The translations under genes and the position numbers were made by a program. A stretch of DNA of 64,000 nt from SpSt-333 sp964371615. Its GTDB lineage: Bacteria > Bacteroidota > Ignavibacteria > UBA10030 > UBA8401. Positions 8,635-17,875 of this stretch are shown here, one piece after another. Location of the stretch: positions 1 through 64,000 of the forward strand of contig CAYJMS010000007.1 in the NCBI GenBank assembly GCA_964371615.1, in the 5' to 3' direction. The notes under the pieces are model-generated. The model had not been told where the DNA came from, searched no databases, and saw only the letters and a program-made list of their open reading frames with translations. The first letter of the stretch is position 1. Each line of letters begins with the position of its first letter.

Positions 8635-11361
8635 ATGAAACGATTTCTTCTTTCTTTTTTAATCCTTACCTCATTTTCACTTGCTCAACGGGAACGTCAT
8701 TTCACCAGTGTACAACAGATCACATTTGGCGGTTCCAATGCTGAAGCATATTTCTCCGGAGACGGAACGCAATTGATTTTTCAGTATACTGGCGGCGATC
8801 TGAAGTGCGATCAGATCTTCACTATGAAGATCGATGGGTCGGATAAAAAACTCGTCAGCAACGGTGAGGGACGCACGACGTGCGCCTATTTCTTCCCCGA
8901 TGGCAAAAAGATTGTCTATGCTTCAACATTTGATGATGATGATAATTGTCCGCCGGAACCGGACCGATCCAAAGGATATGTCTGGGGCGTTTTTAATGCG
9001 TATGATATCTATATTGCCAATGCGGACGGATCTCACATCAACGAACTCACCGCGTCTGACGGATACGATGCCGAAGCTACCATTTCACCCGATGGGAAAG
9101 AGATCGTCTTTACGTCTACGAGGGACGGAGATCTGGATCTTTATCTTATGAATGCCGATGGATCGAATATCCGCAGGCTGACCAGCGATAAAGGATATGA
9201 CGGAGGAGCGTTCTTCTCTCCGGACGGAAAGCAAATTGTGTACAGAGCACATCATCCGAAGGATCCGGAAGCAATCAAAGAATATGAATCCCTGCTTCTG
9301 CAAGAGCTCGTTAAACCGAGCACAATGGAACTCTTTATCATCAACACCGATGGCTCGGGAAAACGGCAGATCACACACAATGGCGCCGCCAATTTTGCAC
9401 CGTATTTTACCCCCGATGGCAAGCGAATAATTTTTTCAAGTAACTTACACGATCCCGAAAAGTTCGATTTTGAATTGTTCTTGGTCGATGTTGACGGGAA
9501 GAATCTTGAACGAGTCACATATTCGCCCGGATTCGACGGCTTCCCGATGTTCAGTCCCGACGGAAAAAAACTCGTGTTTGTATCCGGAAGAAATGCAACA
9601 TCACGCCGCGAATTCAACATCTTTATAACGGATTGGATTGAAGATTCGACGCTCACTTATCTGAAAATGCATGAACATGTTTTGGCATCCGATTCACTAG
9701 AAGGCCGTAAGCCGGGATTAGCAGGGAACGATGCTGCTGCGCAATACATAGCCGATCAATTCCAATCGATCGGACTCCTTCCTCTGGGCGAGAACGGAAC
9801 ATATTTCCAGAACTTTGAGGTTGTAACGGAACTGCACTTGGGACAGTACAACGCCCTTTCTGTAAAAGAAAAAAGAAAAACAATCCGGTACACTGTCAAT
9901 ACGGAGTTCATTCCTTTAGGATTTACTTCTGATACATCGATCACTGCAAACCTTGTTTTCGGCGGGTACGGCATTACCGCAACAGAACAACAGTATGATG
10001 ATTATGGCACCATTGATGTGAAAGGAAAGATCGCTGTGGTTCTGCGCGGTACACCAGACGGTGATACACCGCATTCACAGTTTGGGAAATATGCCGCGCT
10101 CCGATATAAAGCTATGAATGCCCGTCAAAAGGGTGCGATCGGTTTAATCGTGGTCAGTTCTACAGAGGAAGATTCGGCTGACGAGTTGATAAAGTTGAAA
10201 TACGATAATTCATTCAGTACCAGCGGAATTCCCACAATCCACGCCAAACGGTCAATTGTCGATCAATGGCTACGGTCAAAGAAATTATCTGTTGATTCGG
10301 CCGCAGCCAGAATTAAAAGATCGATGAAACCTCTGTCAATCGATTTAAAGAATTTGACCGTTTCACTCTCGTCTGAAGTTGTAAAAGTAAAAAAACCGAC
10401 CCGTAATGTCGTTGGAATTCTCAAAGCAGCCGGTGCTGTTATGGACGAGCATATTGTCATTGGTGCACATTTTGACCATCTGGGGTACGGCGGCGAAGGT
10501 TCGGGTTCGTTGGAACCGTCTAAACGCGAGATCCACAACGGTGCAGACGACAATGCCTCCGGAACTTCGGTGTTGATTGAAATGGCTCGGCATTTATCCG
10601 AGTACCGTAATACTCTGAAACGGGATATAGTTTTTATCGGTTTTTCAGGAGAAGAGATGGGTTTGTTAGGATCCACGCATTATACGAAATCTCCCTCCCT
10701 CCCGCTTGATCAGGCAATTACGATGGTCAACCTTGATATGGTTGGCCGATTAAAAGAGAACAAGTTGACCATTCAAGGTACCGGAACTTCGACCCACTGG
10801 GAATCCCTGCTGACATCATTAAACAAAGATTCCATTTTTAGTCTAGCCATGGTGAAAGACGGGTTCGGGCCAAGCGACCATGCATCATTTTATACGAAAA
10901 ATGTCCCGGTTTTATTTTTCTTTACGGGTGTGCACGAAGATTACCACAAACCAAGCGACGATTGTGACAAGTTGAATTATGAAGGAATGCGATCAATTAC
11001 CACGTTTGCCGTCCGAACGGTGCTGGCGGTGGATACCTTTACTACGAGACCTGATTACATAAAAACACAGCAGCAAATGGCTCAATCTGGCCGAGGATTT
11101 AAAGTCACTCTTGGCACGGTGCCGGATTATTCGGAAGGTGTCGTCGGATTCAAAATATCCGATGTGCGTGAAAATGGACCGGCGCACAAAGCAGGCCTCA
11201 AAGGAGGCGATGTTATTATAAAACTCGGTACCTATGATATTAAAAGCATTTACGATTTCATGTATTCGCTTGCTGCATTTAAAGCGGGCGAAGAAGCGGA
11301 AATTGTCTTTACCCGCGGGACAGAAACCATAACATCAAAAGTCATTTTTGACAAACGGTAG
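8635..11361 (+). CDS. Secreted TolB-propeller / M28 aminopeptidase / PDZ protein
   Basis: 908 residues beginning with a short signal peptide (about residues 1-17, cut after SLAQ). Residues about 25-330 hold repeated blades of the PD40/TolB type (FSPDGKKIVY-like strings recur at least five times). Residues about 345-780 form an M28 zinc peptidase with an inserted PA-like domain. Metal ligands are His in HFDHLG (about 612), Asp in NGADDNASG (about 638), Glu-Glu in SGEEMGLLGS (about 673), Asp in NLDMVGR and His in EDYHKPSD (about 770). Residues about 815-905 look like a PDZ domain. It probably degrades peptides in the periplasm or outside. The start has GGAGAG upstream. Confidence 0.9.
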   Translation: MKRFLLSFLILTSFSLAQRERHFTSVQQITFGGSNAEAYFSGDGTQLIFQYTGGDLKCDQIFTMKIDGSDKKLVSNGEGRTTCAYFFPDGKKIVYASTFDDDDNCPPEPDRSKGYVWGVFNAYDIYIANADGSHINELTASDGYDAEATISPDGKEIVFTSTRDGDLDLYLMNADGSNIRRLTSDKGYDGGAFFSPDGKQIVYRAHHPKDPEAIKEYESLLLQELVKPSTMELFIINTDGSGKRQITHNGAANFAPYFTPDGKRIIFSSNLHDPEKFDFELFLVDVDGKNLERVTYSPGFDGFPMFSPDGKKLVFVSGRNATSRREFNIFITDWIEDSTLTYLKMHEHVLASDSLEGRKPGLAGNDAAAQYIADQFQSIGLLPLGENGTYFQNFEVVTELHLGQYNALSVKEKRKTIRYTVNTEFIPLGFTSDTSITANLVFGGYGITATEQQYDDYGTIDVKGKIAVVLRGTPDGDTPHSQFGKYAALRYKAMNARQKGAIGLIVVSSTEEDSADELIKLKYDNSFSTSGIPTIHAKRSIVDQWLRSKKLSVDSAAARIKRSMKPLSIDLKNLTVSLSSEVVKVKKPTRNVVGILKAAGAVMDEHIVIGAHFDHLGYGGEGSGSLEPSKREIHNGADDNASGTSVLIEMARHLSEYRNTLKRDIVFIGFSGEEMGLLGSTHYTKSPSLPLDQAITMVNLDMVGRLKENKLTIQGTGTSTHWESLLTSLNKDSIFSLAMVKDGFGPSDHASFYTKNVPVLFFFTGVHEDYHKPSDDCDKLNYEGMRSITTFAVRTVLAVDTFTTRPDYIKTQQQMAQSGRGFKVTLGTVPDYSEGVVGFKISDVRENGPAHKAGLKGGDVIIKLGTYDIKSIYDFMYSLAAFKAGEEAEIVFTRGTETITSKVIFDKR

Positions 11362-11383
11362 TACAATTCCTCACTATCACAAT

Positions 11384-11421
11384 AAAAAAAGTCCCGGCTT
11401 CTCTTGACCGGGACTTTTTTT
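11384..11421. terminator. Bidirectional Rho-independent terminator
   Basis: GTCCCGG (11391-11397) pairs with CCGGGAC (11408-11414), flanked by seven A on the left and seven T on the right. It therefore works for both the plus-strand peptidase gene and the convergent hemerythrin gene. Confidence 0.92.
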
Positions 11422-11440
11422 CAGTGTTCTTTTCTTTTTG

Positions 11441-11917
11441 CTACAACAGTTTTTTTGCCACTTCGCGCAATTCTTCCTTCGTGCAAAATCTTTGAATCAT
11501 AGGAAAAAGGATTTGGTTTTCCTTATGGATGTGATTCACCATAAGGTGCACGATATCTTCAGCCGATTCACACAATTCTGCCCGTGCTATTTTATCATCA
11601 GTATTATCGCGCAGCGATTTGATACTATGCGATAGTTTTTTATAGATTTTCGCCATCTTTGCATGATCATCACGTAATACGGTGGTTGGACCGTCGACAT
11701 ACCGGTCGACGATAGGAAAAAGTGCTTCTTCCTCATGTTTGTTATGATGGCGAACTTCCTCGTCAACATATTCCACCGCTTTAAGGAGGGTTTTGAATGT
11801 CTTTTCCGAAAATCCCTTCTTCTTCAGATCAGCGGCAGATTTTTTCAACTGTTGAAGTTTCAACAGAGCATCTTCATGCTCCTTCATTAACAGCGCTATT
11901 GGATCACGAATTGCCAT
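11441..11917 (-). CDS. Hemerythrin-like HHE-domain protein
   Basis: 158-residue all-helical cytoplasmic protein with a likely di-iron site. Visible ligands are His14-Glu15, His57/His58, the HEEE at 61-64, His85, and the H-x-H-x-E around residues 128-132. Such HHE proteins bind oxygen or nitric oxide, or take part in iron-centre repair; which one applies here is not evident. It is last of a three-gene minus-strand run (Yip1-like protein, small alpha/beta protein, hemerythrin) ending at a strong terminator. Confidence 0.9.
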   Translation of the reverse strand: MAIRDPIALLMKEHEDALLKLQQLKKSAADLKKKGFSEKTFKTLLKAVEYVDEEVRHHNKHEEEALFPIVDRYVDGPTTVLRDDHAKMAKIYKKLSHSIKSLRDNTDDKIARAELCESAEDIVHLMVNHIHKENQILFPMIQRFCTKEELREVAKKLL

Positions 11918-11928
11918 ACCGACGTCCG

Positions 11929-12225
11929 CTATTTTGTTTCAATATACGTAGAGTACTTTGTCTTACCGTCAATATACTGTTGAAGTTCAGCAGAAATCGT
12001 GTCAGCGGCGTCGTCTTCACTCTCTTCAAATTTTTTATAGGCAACTTCTGAATGAGCAAGAAATATCTCTGCAAATGAATTGTGCTTACCGCGCTGCTCG
12101 TACACAGAATACGATACATACTGATTTGTTGCATAATGCGATTTGAGTTTTTCGACCGACGCCAGATATTCGTTTCTCTTATCTCCGACTACGTCGTACT
12201 GAACGGTGAGAATGACTTTTCCCAT
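11929..12225 (-). CDS. Small protein, possibly dimeric alpha/beta-barrel fold
   Basis: 98 residues, not recognised with certainty. The order strand (KVILTVQYDV), helix (KRNEYLASVEKLKSHYA), strand (YVSYSVYEQ), strand (FAEIFLAH) and helix (EVAYKKFEESEDDAADTISAELQQYI) resembles the antibiotic-biosynthesis-monooxygenase/dimeric ferredoxin-like fold. No haem or catalytic residue can be claimed. It lies 11 bases from the hemerythrin gene and 14 from the Yip1-like gene on the same strand, so it probably belongs to one operon. Confidence 0.75.
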   Translation of the reverse strand: MGKVILTVQYDVVGDKRNEYLASVEKLKSHYATNQYVSYSVYEQRGKHNSFAEIFLAHSEVAYKKFEESEDDAADTISAELQQYIDGKTKYSTYIETK

Positions 12226-12239
12226 CGATATTGTTTCCC

Positions 12240-12941
12240 TTAAATGTTAAAAGATGAATAAATTAAAAATATTCCGTAACCCACAACACCGGTTACCACA
12301 GATGCCATGATCACACTTTTGAGGAGAGTAAACCGATGAACCATCGAAATGCCAATCCCCAACAATACAATACTCCACAGAATTAACAATCCTTCGAGCC
12401 CTAGTAAAACGATCGTAACGACAGGCTTTACTTGGTACGCACTCGGATTGCTTGAAAATGCAAACAATCCCAAAGCGGCCAGTTGTAACGGAAGCACAAA
12501 AACCACTAAAAATATCATCGGAACGAACGACCAGCCGACAACCCCGTATGACTCCCTGAACTTACCCTTTCCTCCGACGAGAACGGAGACACTATGAATG
12601 CACAGGGTGAGTAACAGCGTGAGAGGTATCGACAGCAACACACCGATCAATGTCCCGAATGCCATGGCGGGGAACAGATTGTCAAAACTGTTACCCGACT
12701 GTTTTGCCCACATCAGGATAAATGAGGCGGCAATACCCAGAAATAATCCGATTACCAGGACATAATTCTTGTGTTCCGAAAGGATAATCTTACGAAACGC
12801 CTGGGCGGGTGATTCGATCATCAACCATAGCATCGAAAACAAATCGAGCGTCGGTACGCGGTCCTGCACATAACTTCCGCACGAGATGCATCGTATGGCA
12901 TATTCATCATTGTGGGTTTTACAGACAGGACACACTATCAT
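12240..12941 (-). CDS. Zinc-ribbon plus Yip1-like membrane protein
   Basis: 233 residues. An N-terminal zinc ribbon is formed by C-x-x-C (residues 4-7) and C-x-x-C (18-21). It is followed by a Yip1-type domain with about five membrane helices (from residue 60 onward). The linker PTLDLFSMLWLMIESPAQAFRKI matches the amphipathic entry of Yip1 domains, which start with a P.-aF..I pattern. The function of bacterial members is unknown. It heads the small operon leading to hemerythrin. The 90-base gap before tryptophanase holds only a weak 5-bp hairpin. Confidence 0.8.
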   Translation of the reverse strand: MIVCPVCKTHNDEYAIRCISCGSYVQDRVPTLDLFSMLWLMIESPAQAFRKIILSEHKNYVLVIGLFLGIAASFILMWAKQSGNSFDNLFPAMAFGTLIGVLLSIPLTLLLTLCIHSVSVLVGGKGKFRESYGVVGWSFVPMIFLVVFVLPLQLAALGLFAFSSNPSAYQVKPVVTIVLLGLEGLLILWSIVLLGIGISMVHRFTLLKSVIMASVVTGVVGYGIFLIYSSFNI

Positions 12942-13031
12942 ACGGTTGATAAAATACTAATTATTCGGCGGGCTTGCAACGGAAAATACCATTCCCGGTA
13001 TGATTTGAAGTGCACTGGAAAAGAACAGAAC

Positions 13032-14405
13032 TTAGAGCAACGGTTCAAATTTGGCGGTAAAATGCCTCAATTGGGGCGCTTCGTAAATTATTGTATAGCC
13101 TTTTAATGTCGAACGTTTACGGAACAGTTCTTCAGCACATTCAATAACATAATCGATGTGACTTTGTGTATACACCCGTCGTGGAATTGCAAGTCTCACC
13201 AACTCCATCGCAGGAGAGATTAATTTCCCCTTGTCATCATATTTACCGAACATCACACTTCCAATTTCAACAGAACGAATACCGCCAATGATGAATAGTT
13301 CGCACACCAACGATTGTCCCGGATATTGGTGCGGCGGTATTTGTGATAGGAATTTCTTTGCATCGATATAGATCGCATGTCCGCCCGGCGGCTGGATAAT
13401 CGGAATGCCAATCTCCGTCAATTTATTGCCGAGATATTCAACCGAACGCAATCGATATGTCAGGTAATGTTCATCTAATACTTCAACCAATCCCTGTGCA
13501 ATCGCTTCAAGATCGCGACCTGCCAGACCGCCGTACGTAGGAAAACCTTCGGTAACAATAAGCAAGTTTCGCGCCTGCGTAGCAATATTCTCATCATTCA
13601 ACGCCAAAAATCCGCCCATATTAACAATGGCGTCCTTTTTCGCACTCATCGTTACGCCGTCTGCATACGAAAACATTTCGACCGCAATTTCCTTCGGTGA
13701 TTTATGTTCATATCCTTTTTCCCTCTTTTTTATAAAGAATGCATTTTCAGCAAACCGGCATGCATCGAGAAACAATGGAATACCATATTTTTTTACAATA
13801 TTCTTTGTCTCCCGAATATTCTGCATAGAAACCGGTTGTCCCCCGCCGGAATTATTCGTTACCGTTATCATACACAATGGGATATTTTCCGGTCCCTTTT
13901 CTTTAATAAAAGATTCTAAAGCAATCAGATCCATATTTCCTTTGAAATCGGCAATCGTTTCCGGATGAGTACCGACCTCAGTCATGAAATCCGCTGCAAC
14001 GGCACCGCTGAATTCCACATTTGCTCTCGTTGTGTCGAAGTGCGTATTATTCGGAATATATTTCCCCTTCCCTCCGACAATCGAAAAAAGGATTTTCTCT
14101 GCGGCTCTCCCCTGATGCGTCGGGATGATAAATTTCATGCCGGTTAATTCCTTCACCGTTTTTTCGAAACGGAAATAGCTTCTGGCGCCGGCATACGATT
14201 CGTCGCCTTCCATCATTCCTGCCCATTGTTTAGCGCTCATGGCAGATGTTCCGCTGTCGGTTAAAAGATCAATCAGGACATCTTCCGCCGGAATGAAAAA
14301 TGGATTATACCATGCTGTCGCAAGAATTGCTTTTCGCTCTTCTACAGTGGTGAATTTTATCGGTTCAATTGATTTTATTTTAAAAGGTTCAATAATTGTT
14401 TTCAT
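13032..14405 (-). CDS. tnaA: Tryptophanase (PLP beta-eliminating lyase)
   Basis: Splits L-tryptophan to indole, pyruvate and ammonia. 457 residues counted from the ATG at 14405; an upstream in-frame ATG at 14438 would add 11 poorly conserved residues. Visible are LIDLLTDSGT, PTHQGRAAEK, NNSGGGQPVS, DACRFAENAFFI and the PLP-lysine motif MSAKKDA. The closely related tyrosine phenol-lyase has Arg in a motif I recall as R-S-M-E-R-G. Here it reads RSVEIG, with Ile at that place as in TnaA, favouring tryptophanase. No leader peptide or tnaB lies nearby. Confidence 0.88.
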   Translation of the reverse strand: MKTIIEPFKIKSIEPIKFTTVEERKAILATAWYNPFFIPAEDVLIDLLTDSGTSAMSAKQWAGMMEGDESYAGARSYFRFEKTVKELTGMKFIIPTHQGRAAEKILFSIVGGKGKYIPNNTHFDTTRANVEFSGAVAADFMTEVGTHPETIADFKGNMDLIALESFIKEKGPENIPLCMITVTNNSGGGQPVSMQNIRETKNIVKKYGIPLFLDACRFAENAFFIKKREKGYEHKSPKEIAVEMFSYADGVTMSAKKDAIVNMGGFLALNDENIATQARNLLIVTEGFPTYGGLAGRDLEAIAQGLVEVLDEHYLTYRLRSVEYLGNKLTEIGIPIIQPPGGHAIYIDAKKFLSQIPPHQYPGQSLVCELFIIGGIRSVEIGSVMFGKYDDKGKLISPAMELVRLAIPRRVYTQSHIDYVIECAEELFRKRSTLKGYTIIYEAPQLRHFTAKFEPLL

Positions 14406-14443
14406 GATACTACTGTCTACTTCCGAATGTGAATGCATGTGAA

Positions 14444-14965
14444 TTATTCTGAATCATACGAGACAAGGCTGATAATTTCATACCCCGTTAATTTCTTTCG
14501 TGGCTGCAGGAACGATAATTCTACAAGAAAAGAGAGACCCACAATATTCCCGCCTAATTGATGTACTAAATTACACGCGGCTTCCATGGTTCCGCCGGTG
14601 GCAAGAACATCGTCGTGGATGATGACATTTTCACCGCTTGCGATGGCATCGTTGTGAATTTCCATGGAATCCGAACCGTATTCCAACTGATAATTTTGAC
14701 GCGTGGTCTCTGCCGGAAGTTTTCCGGGTTTCCTGATTGGCACGAATCCAGCTCCCAGCTTATATGCCAGTGCGGCACCAATGATAAAACCGCGCGATTC
14801 TATTCCGACAACCTTCGTTACCCCTCGATTCTTGTAATGATCGTACAATTGATCAATAGTGTATTCCAACGCACTGGCATCCTTTAATACCGTCGTGATA
14901 TCCTTAAAAGAAATGCCCTGTTTGGGGAAATTTGGCACTGTGCGGATTATGGCGGCGAGGTTCAT
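14444..14965 (-). CDS. apt: Adenine phosphoribosyltransferase
   Basis: Makes AMP from adenine and PRPP. I start it at the ATG at 14965, preceded by GGAAAAAGG, giving 173 residues, the usual Apt length; the open frame continues to a TTG 30 codons upstream. Conserved stretches are NFPKQGISFKDITT, GIESRGFIIG, VPIRKPGKLP and the PRPP loop HDDVLATGGT. It lies 38 bases upstream of tryptophanase on the same strand, though the two have no obvious metabolic link. Confidence 0.95.
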   Translation of the reverse strand: MNLAAIIRTVPNFPKQGISFKDITTVLKDASALEYTIDQLYDHYKNRGVTKVVGIESRGFIIGAALAYKLGAGFVPIRKPGKLPAETTRQNYQLEYGSDSMEIHNDAIASGENVIIHDDVLATGGTMEAACNLVHQLGGNIVGLSFLVELSFLQPRKKLTGYEIISLVSYDSE

Positions 14966-15061
14966 ACCTTTTTCCAATTTTGTTACGTGTGTCAGACGTT
15001 TCAATGAATTTTCTTCATTGCGATACAAATTATAGAAATCAATACGCAGAAGCAATGCAAA

Positions 15062-15095
15062 ATAGAAAACCCGGCAGGAATATTTTCCTGCCGGG
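15062..15095 (-). terminator. Rho-independent terminator after glnN
   Basis: An 11-bp stem, CCCGGCAGGAA (15070-15080) with TTCCTGCCGGG (15085-15095) and a 4-base loop, is followed on the minus strand by GTTTTCTATTTT. It lies 25 bases past the glnN stop. Confidence 0.88.
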
Positions 15096-15120
15096 CCTTT
15101 GTGTCCGCTACGATAGGATA

Positions 15121-17253
15121 TTATAAGCCAATAATCATATCGGCATATTTCGGTACTGGCCAGAGATCTGACGCAACTGCAATCTCCAGTTCATCAATGT
15201 CGATCCGAATTTTTTCGCAATGCCGTTTTATGGCTACAAATTGTTCAGCCTGTTTTATTATTTCCTTTTGTTTATGGGCTGATTCGAGCAACTTGTCTAA
15301 CGACTGAACATTTGCCTGAATCCTGGACATCCGGATAGTTATGTCGGCAATGACTGCGGTGATTGATTTGATTGATGCGTGCCCTTTCCCCAGTACGGAG
15401 CGCAATCCATTGACGGTTTCGCACAGTTCGTTCACATATGAGACCGCTGCAGGATAGTACATCGTGAGCGCCATTTTTTTGGCTACTCGTGCTTCGATGT
15501 CGATCTGTTTTATGTAATTTTCAAGATCAATATGGAGGATTGCGTCGAGTTCTCTCTCGGTATAGACCTTATGTTTTGTAAACAGTTCTTTGGCCAACGA
15601 TGAGCGGTACGTTTCAATCGCTTCCGGTGCAGATTTCAGATTCGGCAATCCCCGTTTCGCTGCTTCCTTTTGCCATGCTTCGGAATAACCATCTCCTGCG
15701 AACAGGACCTTTTTCGATCCCGTCACCTCTTTCCGGAGGACATCAACGACAGCAACACTAAATTCTGTCCCTTTTGCCGTCAGTTTCTCGATTCCAGTGC
15801 GGATCTCGTCAAGCGATTCGGCCATTGCCGTATTCAACACGGTGATCGGTGTCGAAGGTGATTGGCTGGAGCCGACGGCGCGGAATTCGAATTTATTTCC
15901 GGTAAATGCAAACGGTGATGTTCTGTTTCTGTCGGTATTGTCTTTCGGAATATCCGGAATTTTATCAATGCCGATCGAAAGCCAGGCTTCATCGGTATTT
16001 TGAGTCACTTTCCCCTTTTCGAGATCTTCCAACACACGCGTTAAAAGTTCGCCAAGGAAGACCGAAATAATTGCCGGCGGAGCTTCATTGGCACCGAGAC
16101 GGTGATCGTTGGCGGCAGAGGCAATGGATGCTCTCAGTAATCGCGAATGTTTATAGACTCCTTTAATGGTTGCGACAAGAAATACGAGAAATTGAAGATT
16201 GGAATGAGGAGTCTTTCCCGGATTCAATAAATTTTCGCCTTTATCAGTGCTCAATGCCCAGTTACAATGTTTTCCGCTGCCGTTCACATTGGCAAAGGGT
16301 TTTTCGTGCAACAAAACGGCTAGACCGTGACGTTGTGCGATACGGTCCATCAAATCCATCAATATCTGATTGTGATCTATTGCGACGTTGACATCTTCGT
16401 AAATTGGAGCCACTTCGAACTGATTCGGCGCTACTTCATTATGCCGGGTTTTCAGCGGAATCCCGAGTTTATACGCCTCCGTCTCAATTTCTGTCATAAA
16501 AGCAAAGGCGCGCTCCGGGATATTGCCAAAATACTGATCTTCGAGTTGCTGATGTTTTGCTGGAGTTCTCCCGAACAGAGTCCGTCCGGTTTGTTTCAAA
16601 TCGGGGCGTGAATGATAATATTCCCGATCGATAAGAAAATATTCCTGTTCAATTCCGAGCGTGGAAAATACCTTGGCTGCCGGATTATTGAAATGCTTGA
16701 GCATCTTCATGGCAGAAATATTGAGAGCATCAATGGAACGCAACAATGGAGCTTTTTTATCGAGCGTTTCACCGGTGTATGAAACAAAAACAGTCGGGAT
16801 GCACAATGTATTGCCGTGGGGATATTCCAGCACAAAAACCGGACTGGTTGGATCCCAGATTGTATACCCCCGAGCTTCGAAAGTAGCACGAATACCTCCG
16901 GAAGGAAATGAGGATGCATCCGGTTCACCCTGGGTAAGTTGTTTGCCCGTGAACGATTCTATGATTTTGCCGCCATTGCTGTAATCATATTCAATAAAAG
17001 AATCGTGTTTTTCCGCCGTATAACCGGTCAACGGTTGAAACCAATGAGTGTAGTGCGTACATCCTTTCGACATCGCCCAGTCCTTCATGGCAATCGCCAC
17101 GATATTAGCGGTATCCTTATCGAGTCTGTCACCCCGTTGGATGACATTCACTATTTTGTCGTATGCATTCTTTGGAAGCATTTGATGCATTTTGGGAAGA
17201 TCAAAAATATTTTCTCCAAAATACGATGAGACCGGTTTGACAGGTCTGGACAT
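15121..17253 (-). CDS. glnN: Glutamine synthetase type III (GlnN)
   Basis: ATP-dependent synthesis of glutamine from glutamate and ammonia by the large dodecameric GSIII class, common in Bacteroidota and cyanobacteria. 710 residues from the ATG at 17253, which has AAAGGA upstream; a longer frame to 17361 would overlap the regulator gene. Family stretches include GIEQEYFLID, RHNEVAPNQFEVAPIYED, NGSGKHCNWALST, RLGANEAPPAI and a final helical region rich in Glu/Lys. It lies 20 bases downstream of the Lrp/AsnC gene, which probably regulates it. Confidence 0.95.
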   Translation of the reverse strand: MSRPVKPVSSYFGENIFDLPKMHQMLPKNAYDKIVNVIQRGDRLDKDTANIVAIAMKDWAMSKGCTHYTHWFQPLTGYTAEKHDSFIEYDYSNGGKIIESFTGKQLTQGEPDASSFPSGGIRATFEARGYTIWDPTSPVFVLEYPHGNTLCIPTVFVSYTGETLDKKAPLLRSIDALNISAMKMLKHFNNPAAKVFSTLGIEQEYFLIDREYYHSRPDLKQTGRTLFGRTPAKHQQLEDQYFGNIPERAFAFMTEIETEAYKLGIPLKTRHNEVAPNQFEVAPIYEDVNVAIDHNQILMDLMDRIAQRHGLAVLLHEKPFANVNGSGKHCNWALSTDKGENLLNPGKTPHSNLQFLVFLVATIKGVYKHSRLLRASIASAANDHRLGANEAPPAIISVFLGELLTRVLEDLEKGKVTQNTDEAWLSIGIDKIPDIPKDNTDRNRTSPFAFTGNKFEFRAVGSSQSPSTPITVLNTAMAESLDEIRTGIEKLTAKGTEFSVAVVDVLRKEVTGSKKVLFAGDGYSEAWQKEAAKRGLPNLKSAPEAIETYRSSLAKELFTKHKVYTERELDAILHIDLENYIKQIDIEARVAKKMALTMYYPAAVSYVNELCETVNGLRSVLGKGHASIKSITAVIADITIRMSRIQANVQSLDKLLESAHKQKEIIKQAEQFVAIKRHCEKIRIDIDELEIAVASDLWPVPKYADMIIGL

Positions 17254-17273
17254 AGCGGTTCCTTTTGTTGTTA

Positions 17274-17747
17274 TTATTTTTGTTTGTTGATTTTCAAACG
17301 GTGTATCTCTTTCATCGTCGAGAGAACAATACTTGTCGTTGTATTTACTACACCGGCCCATGCCTGTATCTTTGACAGCAATTTTTCCAATGTGGATGTA
17401 TTCTCTGTCCGCACCTTTACGAGATGTGTCCCGCTTCCGGTCACGGAATGGACCTCCAAAATCTCATCTGTCGATTGAGCGTGTTCGATAAATGAGTGAT
17501 AATGCTTTGAAGAATCGACTGTGACCACAATAAATGCAGTGATATCCTTCCCCACCTTTTTCGGATCAATGATTGCAGTGTACCCGGTTATAAAACCATT
17601 GGATTCAAGTTTCCGTAATCGCTCACTGATCGACGGAATGCTCAGATCGACTGCTTGCGCAAGATCGTTTCTTCTCGTTCTTCCATTCTTTTGAAGGATA
17701 TCAATGATTGTGATGTCTATTTCATCGAGTTGGTGCAGTGCATTCAC
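17274..17747 (-). CDS. Lrp/AsnC-family transcriptional regulator
   Basis: 157 residues with an N-terminal winged helix-turn-helix (DIDITIIDILQKNGR ... SIPSISERLRKLESNGFI, residues about 8-52) and a C-terminal RAM/ligand-binding domain (about 65-150) containing EVHSVTGSGTHLVKV. Members sense amino acids and act as octamers. Directly upstream of glnN on the same strand, it is a good candidate for feedback control of glutamine synthesis and of its own AT-rich promoter (17748-17830). Confidence 0.92.
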   Translation of the reverse strand: MNALHQLDEIDITIIDILQKNGRTRRNDLAQAVDLSIPSISERLRKLESNGFITGYTAIIDPKKVGKDITAFIVVTVDSSKHYHSFIEHAQSTDEILEVHSVTGSGTHLVKVRTENTSTLEKLLSKIQAWAGVVNTTTSIVLSTMKEIHRLKINKQK

Positions 17748-17831
17748 GGTCGGTACCTTAATAAGTTAGGTCAAACGTAATTATTATTAAGAATATAAGG
17801 TTTATATTCGTTCCAGTCAACTTTTATAAAC

Positions 17832-17860
17832 AAAAAAAGCGGGGAAACCCCGCTTTTTTT
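17832..17860 (-). terminator. Strong Rho-independent terminator after nagA
   Basis: A 13-bp stem, AAAAAAAGCGGGG (17832-17844) with CCCCGCTTTTTTT (17848-17860) and an AAA loop, lies 15 bases past the nagA stop. It ends the long xseA-to-nagA gene string. Its symmetric A/T tails could also stop transcription from the other side. Confidence 0.93.
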
Positions 17861-17875
17861 GAGAAAAGCAAATAT

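Noticed and set aside
12984..13003. Weak hairpin ATACC/GGTAT after tnaA
   Set aside because: Only 5 bp with an interrupted T-run; too weak to call a terminator.
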